From assembly GCF_017876295.1 (NCBI RefSeq), contig NZ_JAGINT010000002.1, forward strand, positions 2,852,001 to 2,916,000: a stretch of DNA of 64,000 bases, read 5' to 3'. Under the pieces are notes generated by a model. That model saw nothing but the letters and a program-made list of their open reading frames with translations. It was not told where the DNA came from and did not search any database. The position numbers and the translations under genes are program-made. Shown here piece after piece: positions 57,102 through 64,000 of the stretch (positions within the stretch are counted from its first letter, which is position 1; every line of letters starts with the position of its first letter). This DNA comes from Kribbella aluminosa. GTDB lineage: Bacteria > Actinomycetota > Actinomycetes > Propionibacteriales > Kribbellaceae.

Positions 57102-58079
57102 GTGACTGAATCCTCGATGGCCGAGTTCGACTTCACCTCGGCCGATCTGGCCCGGCTGCGCTTCGCCTTCTCACCGGCGGCGGAGGCGGTTGCCAGCCTG
57201 CGCCTGCTGCAGGATCCCGGCCGGCAGGCGCTACACCTGCCTTGGGTCAAGGCGGTCCGGCCCCGCCTTGCGGAGCTCGATCTGCGGCTGCTGTTCGCGC
57301 TCGTCCCACTCGGTGCCTATTTCGTCGACTTCCTCACCCCACCCCCAACAGGACCACTCCCCGACATCGCCGCGGAGCTCGACCTCATCGCGGCCGTCGG
57401 CCTCGATGAGGCCGTGGCCGAAGCCTCCCGCGTGCCTGCCGCCGAATCTCCGATCGTCGAAGAGTTCCTCGCCGATCCCGCCGCCGGCGTCCTCCGTGCC
57501 ACTGACCAGCTACGGCAGTACTGGGACGCAGCACTGGACGAGTTCTGGCCACAGATCCGCGGTCTGTTCGAATCCGAGATCCTTCGCCGCGCCCGCCAAC
57601 TCACCCGCGACGGAGCCGGCGCCATGTTCAACGACCTGCACCCGAATATCGCCTGGCGCGACGGTACGCTCCGTGTCCGCACCCGCGCCTGGAGCCGCAG
57701 CGGCCCGGTCGGCGGAGACGGGATGATCCTCGTGCCCAGCGTCTTCCATTGGCCGGACACCTCGATCATGGCTGAGCCGTACCAGCCCAATCTCGTGTAT
57801 CCGGCCAGCGGAATCGCGACCGTCTGGTCGCACGACGTCGTACCGACCACCGACGCACTCGACGCGCTGATCGGCAAAACACGCGCCCGGCTGCTGATCA
57901 CTCTCGAAGACACTGCCACCACCAGTACCTTGGCTCGCCGCCTTGCCATGGCACCCGGCGCCGTCAGTCAACACCTCAAGGTGCTACTCGAAAGCGGCCT
58001 GATCAGTCGGCACCGCAGCGGTCGCGAAGTCTTCTACCAGCGCACCAGACTGGGCGACACTCTCTGCGCCGCGTCCTGA
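57102..58079 (+). CDS. ArsR-family regulator with N-terminal DUF5937-like domain
   Basis: 325 aa. The N-terminal 240 residues (LRFAFSPAAEAVASLRLLQD, RLLFALVPLGAYFVDFLTPP) match the sensor-like region of this actinobacterial regulator group. The C-terminus is an ArsR winged helix (RARLLITLEDTATTSTLARR, APGAVSQHLKVLLESGLISR). A GTG at 57102 or ATG at 57117 can start it. Divergent from the isochorismatase-type gene by 129 bp. Confidence 0.85.
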   Translation: MTESSMAEFDFTSADLARLRFAFSPAAEAVASLRLLQDPGRQALHLPWVKAVRPRLAELDLRLLFALVPLGAYFVDFLTPPPTGPLPDIAAELDLIAAVGLDEAVAEASRVPAAESPIVEEFLADPAAGVLRATDQLRQYWDAALDEFWPQIRGLFESEILRRARQLTRDGAGAMFNDLHPNIAWRDGTLRVRTRAWSRSGPVGGDGMILVPSVFHWPDTSIMAEPYQPNLVYPASGIATVWSHDVVPTTDALDALIGKTRARLLITLEDTATTSTLARRLAMAPGAVSQHLKVLLESGLISRHRSGREVFYQRTRLGDTLCAAS

Positions 58080-58131
58080 GCCGCGCCACCCCGGGTGCTT
58101 CATGGCCGCAGGCCTCGGGCTGACGCGGGCG

Positions 58132-59040
58132 TCAGCGGCTCAACTGATCGTTGCAGTCGGCCCCGTTCTGCCAGTCGCGGAGGTGATCGATCAGCGCGCG
58201 GGTTGCGGGGGTGAGGTAGCGGCTGTGTGAATGCACCAGGAAATAGTGATGCCGTGGAGTGGCCTGTACCAGCCGGCGGACGGTCACCAGGCCGGCGTCG
58301 CGCCACACCCGGATCGAGCTGAGCGGAACCAGGGATGCGCCCGCGCCGGCGGCGACAGCTTCGTTCACCGCCGTCGTACCGCTCAACCGTGCGACGACAT
58401 TGGTCTCGTACGGCTCGAGCAGGTCCTGCATCACAACGCTGGTCATCGACCCGTCCTCGCGGGCGACCAGCGGCAGGGTCGCGAACTCCCCGACGGTGAT
58501 GGGATCCGCGGCCGCACGGTCGCGCGGCAGGGCGACGACGAGGTCGTCGGCGAAGAAGGGCTCACAGGTAAGGTCCCGGGTCAGCGGCCGCAGCGGGGTG
58601 ACGGCGACCTCGGCTTCGTCGCGTTCGACCAGCCCCCAGACGTCTTCGGTGTTGCTGACGTTCATGGTCACGACGATCTCGCAGTTGCTGCGCAGGAAGT
58701 CGGCGACGATCGCGGGCAGGATGTGATTGCCCGCCGTCGACGTCGCGGCCAGCCGGACCGAACCGCGGTGCAGACCCCGGAACTGCTGGACGACCTGCTC
58801 GGCTTCTTCGATGTCGGCGAGGATGCTGTTGATCCGCTCGTAAAGGGCCGTCCCCGCTTCGGTCAGCGAGATGCCCGGACGGGACCGGATGAACAACGGC
58901 ACCCGATAGTGCTCCTCCAGCTTGCGGATCTGGTTGGAGACATGGGGCTGCGAGGTGTACACCTCGCGGGCGGCCAGCGAGAACGACAGGTTCCGCGCCA
59001 CTACCCGAAAGACTTCCAGTTGCTGCAGCGTGACCGCCAT
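58132..59040 (-). CDS. LysR-family transcriptional regulator
   Basis: 302 aa from the ATG at 59040. The N-terminal winged helix reads LQQLEVFRVVARNLSFSLAA, SQPHVSNQIRKLEEHYRVPL and FIRSRPGISLTEAGTAL. The C-terminal part is the two-lobed effector domain (GSVRLAATSTAGNHILPAIV). The intergenic region to the divergent secreted-protein gene holds a perfect 18-bp palindrome, suggesting this protein regulates itself and that gene. Confidence 0.92.
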   Translation of the reverse strand: MAVTLQQLEVFRVVARNLSFSLAAREVYTSQPHVSNQIRKLEEHYRVPLFIRSRPGISLTEAGTALYERINSILADIEEAEQVVQQFRGLHRGSVRLAATSTAGNHILPAIVADFLRSNCEIVVTMNVSNTEDVWGLVERDEAEVAVTPLRPLTRDLTCEPFFADDLVVALPRDRAAADPITVGEFATLPLVAREDGSMTSVVMQDLLEPYETNVVARLSGTTAVNEAVAAGAGASLVPLSSIRVWRDAGLVTVRRLVQATPRHHYFLVHSHSRYLTPATRALIDHLRDWQNGADCNDQLSR

Positions 59041-59092
59041 GCCGACACGATACGACGCGCATTCGTAGCCCGCAGCTCCGGGCGAGCCCATC

Positions 59093-59110
59093 GGCTATGG
59101 GCCCATAGCC
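59093..59110. promoter_or_regulatory. Perfect 18-bp palindrome upstream of the LysR gene
   Basis: GGCTATGGGCCCATAGCC reads the same on both strands. It lies 53 bases before the LysR start and about 200 bases before the divergent secreted protein. LysR sites are often T-N11-A palindromes near the regulator's own promoter. Confidence 0.65.
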
Positions 59111-59307
59111 CACTGCGCATTGACCGTCAGCACGTCCAGGAGAACGCTTGATCAGCAACCTTCGACAATCTGTCGATCGTCACCGGTCGTCCGTCCTGCG
59201 ACACGGGATCAGCGCAACCACACCAGCGATGAACGGTCGCTGCGGGGCGATCTGCGTCAACGGGCCATCGTGACGACTGAGTCCTTAGGCAACGAGGAGT
59301 CCATTGC

Positions 59308-60891
59308 ATGGATCAGCACACGCAGTCCTCGAATCAGTCGACCACCTCTCGTGGATCCGTCCGGCCGAGCCGGCGCCGTTTGTTGCAGGCCGCCGCAGCC
59401 GGCACAGCAGGCATCGCCCTTGGCGGCACCGTCGGACAGGCCTGGGCTCGCCCCGGCGCTGGTGGTCCGCTTCCGGGGTCGGCCGGTTCGGTTTCCCCAG
59501 GTGACCGCGCCTTCCTCCGGCACGGCCTGCAGCACCTGGCGTGGCTCGGCATCGCGGGCGGATCGGACTTCCCCACCGGAGAGCCCACGCCCATTCCGAT
59601 TCCCAACGCCGAGCAGTTCAACGGCTCCGGCTTCACCGCGCCGTGCTACTACTTCATCGGCCCGGATGGTATGTACGACAAGGCCTACCAGCGTCAGCTC
59701 GATGCAGGGCTCTGGTCGGCGGCGCAGTTTCCTGAGTCCGGGCCGACTGTCGGTCCGCCGCAACCCGGTCAGAGGTTGCTGACGCCGGCGATGCGCGCCA
59801 ACCGGCAGAACTTCTTCTCGGCCTGCCTCGGCGACGAGGAGAGCTACTCCGAGGACCTGGTCGGGTGGCTGAGGCAGTACTTCGACCTGTTGCGCGAGCA
59901 GTCTCCCGGCACACTCGTGTACAACAATCAGTACGCGAACCAGTGGACCGACGATCAGTTGCGGCACTACCTCCAGACCTGTCATCCGGACCTGCTGTGC
60001 TGGGACTCCTACTACTTCTCCCTCACCGCCCAGTACGCCAGCGGTAGCGTCACCCCGCTCTACAACAACACGTACCGCTACCGCAGGCTCGCCCAGGAAG
60101 GACTGGACGGTACCGGCGCGCAGCCGATCAACTTTGGTCAGTACACCCAGGGGTACGGCGGCAGTAAGGGCCTGTATGTGCTGTCCGAGTCGCAGTTGGC
60201 CGTGGTGCCGTACGTGAGCTGGGCGATGGGTGCCAAGCAACTGGATCTGTTCCGCTGGACCTGGCAGACCAGTTCGAGCAACATCTTCCTGCTGAATTAC
60301 CCAGACGGCCGGGTCACGCCCAACTACTACGTCTTCGCCCAGCTCAACGCCGACATGCAACGGCTCAGCCCGTACCTCGTTCGGCTGCGGACCTCGACGG
60401 TCGGCATCCGGCGCGGCTCGTACGATCCAGCAGCACCGAAGCCGACGCCACAGAGCCAGGTCCCGGACTGGACCGCCACAACAGATCCTGGAACCTGCAT
60501 CAGCGCGCTCGACGTGACCAACACCGGCGGCGCCAACGGCGGGCTGCCCGGCGACGTGCTGGTCGGCAGCTTCCGGACGCTGCCCGGGCTGAGCGCTGCC
60601 GAGTGTGGTGAATGGGTGGACCCGAACGGTTCGGCGTTCATGCTGGTCAACGCGCTCAACCAGCCGAACAGCGACCCGACGTCCTCGCCCGGCACCGGAG
60701 GTCGCAGTGTCGACACCCGGCAACGGATCCGGGTGACGCTGGACCTTTCCGGTCGGCACCGCCGGCTCTATCGGGTACCTGCCGAGAGGCGGCCCGACGA
60801 GGAGGTCCAACTGCAGCCGGCCGGCGGGTCGAGCTACACGTTCGACGTCGAACTGGGCGGGGGCCAGGGGACCTTGTTCATCTGGCGTTAG
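59308..60891 (+). CDS. Tat-secreted protein, possible glycosidase-type barrel
   Basis: 527 aa. GAGGAG upstream supports the ATG. Tat signal: SRRRLLQAAAAGTAGIALGG, cleavage after AWA near 47. The body has features of a TIM-barrel hydrolase: SACLGDEESYSEDLVGWLRQ with acidic residues, DLLCWDSYYFS, VVPYVSWAMGAKQLDLFRWT. A C-terminal beta domain follows (about 420-527). I do not recognise a named family; a glycoside hydrolase is the best guess. Divergent from the LysR gene. Confidence 0.55.
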   Translation: MDQHTQSSNQSTTSRGSVRPSRRRLLQAAAAGTAGIALGGTVGQAWARPGAGGPLPGSAGSVSPGDRAFLRHGLQHLAWLGIAGGSDFPTGEPTPIPIPNAEQFNGSGFTAPCYYFIGPDGMYDKAYQRQLDAGLWSAAQFPESGPTVGPPQPGQRLLTPAMRANRQNFFSACLGDEESYSEDLVGWLRQYFDLLREQSPGTLVYNNQYANQWTDDQLRHYLQTCHPDLLCWDSYYFSLTAQYASGSVTPLYNNTYRYRRLAQEGLDGTGAQPINFGQYTQGYGGSKGLYVLSESQLAVVPYVSWAMGAKQLDLFRWTWQTSSSNIFLLNYPDGRVTPNYYVFAQLNADMQRLSPYLVRLRTSTVGIRRGSYDPAAPKPTPQSQVPDWTATTDPGTCISALDVTNTGGANGGLPGDVLVGSFRTLPGLSAAECGEWVDPNGSAFMLVNALNQPNSDPTSSPGTGGRSVDTRQRIRVTLDLSGRHRRLYRVPAERRPDEEVQLQPAGGSSYTFDVELGGGQGTLFIWR

Positions 60892-61043
60892 CCCCACAGT
60901 CCACGGCTGCCCGGCCAGCGGCTGGACCGGGCCGCCGTGCTCGCGCCACGACCCCCGGTCAGACCGCTGTTTCCTCCGCGATCGTCGGCCACTCCGGATC
61001 CGTCGTCCGCAGGGACAGCAGGTGGGCGGTCCATGCGTTCCGG

Positions 61044-61076
61044 CCAGGGAGGGGCGGGTTGCACGCCCCTGCCTGG
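61044..61076 (+). terminator. Hairpin after the Tat-secreted protein gene
   Basis: CCAGG-G-AGGGGCG (61044-61056) pairs with CGCCCCT-G-CCTGG (61064-61076) with one mismatch and a 7-nt loop. It lies in the 330-base gap between this gene and the IS110 element. I see no gene in the rest of that gap. Confidence 0.55.
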
Positions 61077-61221
61077 CTCTCATGAGAGTGTCCGTTCTAG
61101 ACGGTATGACGTGACGCCGTCGTGGTGGCGGGGTTGCGGGCCGGGGCCTCACTCACAAGATTCGTGGGTTACCGAGTAGGGGCTGCCTGCTCGGCCTATC
61201 CGACATTTGTGGGAGGCCCCG

Positions 61222-62311
61222 GTGTTTACCGAGCGTACGAGTGTGGGGCTGGATGTGCACGCCCGATCGGTGGTCGCGGCGGCGATCGACGGTGTGACGG
61301 GTGAGCTTGTCCAGGTCAGGCTGACGCCGTCGCATGACGACATCCGGTCGTGGTTGAGGCGGTTGGAGGGTCCGGTCGCGGTGGCGTATGAGGCCGGGCC
61401 GACCGGGTTCGGGCTATCCCGCGCGCTGGAAGCGGTAGGGATCCGGTGTGAGGTGGTCGCGCCGAGCAAGTTGCAGCGGCCCTCGGGTGACCGGGTGAAG
61501 ACCGACGCCAAGGATGCTGTGCATCTGGCCCGGTTGTTGCGGCTGGACGAGTACGTCGCGGTGTCCGTTCCGACGGTGGAGCAAGAGACCGCCCGGGACC
61601 TGGTCCGGGCCCGCGAAGACGCCCGCGGTGATTTGATGCGGGCCAGGCATCGGTTGTCGAAACTGTTGCTGCGGCAAGGGTTCGTCTATTCCGGCGGGCA
61701 GGCCTGGACCGGGGCGCACGACGCGTGGCTGCGCCGGATCGGCCGGGAGTTCGGCTCACCGGTGCTGCGGACGACGTTCGAATCCGGATACGACGCCGTA
61801 CTGACCGTCCAGGGCCCGCCGTGACCGGCTCGACACCGCCATCACCGAACTCGCCGCGACGTCGGAGTTCACCCCGCTCGTGCGGCGGCTGGGATGCCTG
61901 CGCGGGATCGGCACCCTGACCGGGTTCGCGCTCGCGGTCGAGATCGGCGACTGGCACCGGTTCACCGGCAATACCATCGGCGCGTTCGTCGGTCTGGTGC
62001 CCTCGGAGTCCTCATCCGGGCAATCCAGGGTGCAGGGGCCGATCACCAAGACCGGCAACACCCACGTCCGCAGACTCCTCATCGAAGCCGCCTGGCACCA
62101 CCGCGCCCGCTACGTCGCAGGAAAGACCATGCGCGACCGCTGGGAACTCGCATCACCGGCAGCCCGGGCACGCGGACACGCCGGCAACCAGCGGCTGCAC
62201 GCCCGGTGGAACACGTTCCGCGAACGCCGCAAGCGACACGTGGTCGCCAACGTCGCGATCGCCCGCGAGCTGGCCGGCTGGTGCTGGTCCCTGGCCGTCC
62301 TCGAGGAGTAA
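61222..62311 (+). mobile_element. IS110-family insertion element, transposase frameshifted
   Basis: GTG at 61222 follows GGGAGG. The N-terminal DEDD domain (SVGLDVHARSVVAAAID, AYEAGPTGFGLSRAL, KTDAKDAVHLARLLR) is followed by a break near 61809-61817. One base fewer continues RARRDRLDTAITELAATSEF, then the C-terminal transposase-20 domain (LGCLRGIGTLTGFALAVEIG, GLVPSESSSGQ, TKTGNTHVRRLLIEAAWH). Corrected length about 362 aa. IS110 elements have no classical inverted repeats, so the ends cannot be fixed by eye. Confidence 0.85.
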
Positions 62312-62534
62312 ATCCACCCCCAAACCGGCTTCGTCGACCACCGTGGTGGAAGCAGCGCGTGGAGCGACCCGCGAACCGACTATGAGCAGCCAGCGCACCA
62401 CCACGGCGACGCTCGACTCTAGACACGCGGCCAGCTCCTGCCGAACACCCCGTCCTGCGGTAACCAACCCGCGCATATCAGTCTGACCGCGCGTCGCCAA
62501 CGACACGCTCACCACCAACCAGCCGACGACGCCA
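62312..62534. other. Non-coding stretch after the IS110 transposase
   Basis: No gene seen. CATATCAGTC occurs at 62474-62483 and again at 62601-62610, a 10-bp direct repeat flanking the hairpin at 62535-62573. It may mark the element's right side. Confidence 0.35.
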
Positions 62535-62573
62535 GAGACGCCCGTCCACTGCACAAACCAGGACGGGCGTCTC
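62535..62573. terminator. Convergent hairpin between IS110 and the GH16 gene
   Basis: GAGACGCCCGTCC (62535-62547) and GGACGGGCGTCTC (62561-62573) form a perfect 13-bp stem with a 13-nt loop. It sits 40 bases after the GH16 stop on the minus strand and after the transposase on the plus strand, so it could end both transcripts. Confidence 0.65.
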
Positions 62574-62612
62574 ACCCTGCCCATTGACAGGAGACCGCTA
62601 CATATCAGTCGG

Positions 62613-64000
62613 TCAGTTGAAGATGTGCAGTCCGTCGATCGAGAACTTCGTGTCCGACGACGCGGCGTTCTTCGTTCCGGTCGGAGCGATCGTGACCGTA
62701 TGCCGCCCTGGCCTGAGAGCGTCCGACGTGTAGACGATCTGCTGTGCCTCCGGTCCAGCCGCGTACTCGTCGATCAAGACGGGCGCGTGACCGTCGATCG
62801 AGATGGTAGCCATCCCGTAGCTCGGCGCCTTTGCCCCCAGGAGTGAGAAGCCGTTCCCGTAGAACGTCATGCTCGAGGTCGGCCCGGCCACCGTGGCCGA
62901 GTGCGTCGTGCCGCCGCTGGCGCTGCTGTCGTTCGTCTCCGTCCAGGTCCCGGAGTAGCGGAAGAGGTTCTCACCGATTCCGTCGCCGGGCACCTGAGTA
63001 CCGCCCGCGCCGCGGACCACGTTGGAGTCCTCGACGAGCATGTCTGCCTTCTTCCACACCCTGATGTAAGCGGTCTGGCTGTCCGCGGGAAACCCGGTGC
63101 CCGTCGGAGACGTTTTGTACGGCGAGCGGATGCCCTGCGAGAGGATGATGTTGAGGCCGGTCTGGTCGTAGTCGGTGCTGGAGTAGCTGCGCCGCAGCAC
63201 TCCGTCGACGTAGAACTTCAGGGATCCGGGAGCCCACTCGAGTCCGTACGTGTGGAAGGAGCCGTTCAGGCTTGTCGGGCTGACATAGTCGGCCGTGTGA
63301 CTCGTCAGGGTAGTGGATGTCGGCGACTTCCAATTGTGGTCGGTCATGCTGACATCACCGGGAGTGGTTGTGCGCTGCCCGATCTCCTCGATGTCGATCT
63401 CGTTGCCCCAGACCGGGTCGATGTGCTCGAGCCAGAATGCCGGGCAGGTGCCGGGAAATGCGGTCGATGACGCTTTGATTCTCGCTTCGAAGTAGCCGTA
63501 TTTCGCGGTGTCGAGGCTAATGATTCCGCCGGATTGGTACGGCGTCATCGTTCTCGTCTCGAAGCCAGGATTGGTCAGGAGATTCGTCGAGCTGCCGGTG
63601 GGGGCGAAGCTGGCGTCATCGATCCGCACCCACCCCTGATGGTCGGATTGGCTCTCGACGCCGACGGTGCAACTGCCGCCGACCACGGAGATGCCGCTGA
63701 GCGTTGCGAGCTGCCATCCTCCGGTTCCGACGGGGATGGGCGTCGACGTTGCGGCCGATCCGCAGTCCTTCGCCACGAGTGAGTGCGACTGCTCGCTGGC
63801 GCTGATACCGCTCGTCCACACGTATGCGGAGAAGGTGTACGTGCCGTCGGTCAGACCGGTCACCACCTGCTGTGTCGTAACGTGATAGCTCCAGTAGTTG
63901 TAGTGCACGAGCGCCGACGACCCTGTGCGGTGCCAGTCGGTCGTGATGTAGTCGGCCAACGGAGACCAGGAACCGTCCGCGCTGACGGTCTGCCAGCCCG
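62613..64000 (-). CDS. GH16-family beta-glucanase with carbohydrate-binding regions (5' end cut by window)
   Basis: At least 462 aa; the start lies beyond the window and the frame is open to base 64000. The first visible part is a CBM4/9-like beta-sandwich (YTFSAYVWTSG, GWVRIDDASFAP, LLTNPGFE). The GH16 domain contains YGYFEARIKASSTAFPGTCP, WGNEIDIEEIGQ with the paired catalytic Glu residues (ExDxxE) and FHTYGLEWAPGSLKFYVDG. The last 120 residues (FRYSGTWTETNDSSASGG, SMTFYGNGFSLLG, LRPGRHTVTIAPTG) form another beta domain likely to bind sugar. Secreted hydrolysis of beta-1,3- or mixed-linkage glucan is the probable role. Confidence 0.85.
   Translation of the reverse strand, partial: GWQTVSADGSWSPLADYITTDWHRTGSSALVHYNYWSYHVTTQQVVTGLTDGTYTFSAYVWTSGISASEQSHSLVAKDCGSAATSTPIPVGTGGWQLATLSGISVVGGSCTVGVESQSDHQGWVRIDDASFAPTGSSTNLLTNPGFETRTMTPYQSGGIISLDTAKYGYFEARIKASSTAFPGTCPAFWLEHIDPVWGNEIDIEEIGQRTTTPGDVSMTDHNWKSPTSTTLTSHTADYVSPTSLNGSFHTYGLEWAPGSLKFYVDGVLRRSYSSTDYDQTGLNIILSQGIRSPYKTSPTGTGFPADSQTAYIRVWKKADMLVEDSNVVRGAGGTQVPGDGIGENLFRYSGTWTETNDSSASGGTTHSATVAGPTSSMTFYGNGFSLLGAKAPSYGMATISIDGHAPVLIDEYAAGPEAQQIVYTSDALRPGRHTVTIAPTGTKNAASSDTKFSIDGLHIFN

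Noticed and set aside
1..64000. CRISPR arrays, tRNA or rRNA genes, prophage modules
   Set aside because: No regularly spaced repeats, clover-leaf-like segments, rRNA-like tracts or phage structural genes were seen by eye on either strand. A covariance-model search would be needed to exclude small RNAs.

Overview
This is a high-GC actinobacterial chromosome segment. GTG/TTG starts, 1-4 bp start/stop overlaps, Tat-type secretion signals and many carbohydrate-active enzymes fit a saprophytic soil actinomycete, most like Kribbellaceae/Nocardioidaceae (an inference from style, not a database result). No rRNA, tRNA or CRISPR array was seen. Much of the window concerns uptake and breakdown of plant or microbial polymers, arranged as small loci of transporter plus enzyme plus regulator.

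Layout. 1-4.6 kb: a sugar ABC ATPase (RbsA type) and a Tat-secreted GH95 alpha-fucosidase with a ricin-type lectin tail. 4.9-11.1 kb: a divergent FadR-type GntR regulator and an alpha-galactoside operon (binding protein, two permeases, GH36 alpha-galactosidase) joined by start/stop overlaps. 11.4-13.8 kb: decayed genes (alpha/beta hydrolase, AraC-type regulator, secreted ricin-like protein). 13.8-19.1 kb: two TetR paralogues, an esterase/GNAT/nucleotidyltransferase operon, a beta-lactamase-fold remnant and a small secreted protein, tied together by five copies of one operator-like palindrome. 19-22.4 kb: aminopeptidase P and a secreted zinc protease. 22.5-31.5 kb: a TrmB/LuxR-like regulator, an oligopeptide ABC importer with fused ATPases, and an S9 peptidase. 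31.5-32.4 kb: gene debris. 32.4-36.1 kb: a paired ABC exporter preceded by a candidate small peptide. 36.9-37.6 kb: a decayed solute-binding gene. 38-49.4 kb: four Cys-type sulfatases around a sugar ABC importer and a ROK regulator, which reads as a sulfated-glycan utilisation locus. 49.6-64 kb: methyltransferase, esterase, a secreted beta-helix protein and a PhoD-type phosphatase sharing a 27-bp divergent inverted repeat, isochorismatase-family hydrolase, ArsR- and LysR-type regulators, a secreted Tat protein, an IS110-type element, and a GH16 glucanase cut by the window end.

An important caveat is that about ten otherwise well conserved genes carry one apparent frameshift each. In nearly all of them the correct frame returns if one extra base, usually in a short G/C run, is removed. 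This uniform pattern looks more like base-calling insertions than ten separate losses. The lesions in the 11.4-13.2 kb and 36.9-37.6 kb genes (stop codons, an 11-bp tandem duplication, several shifts) look like real decay.
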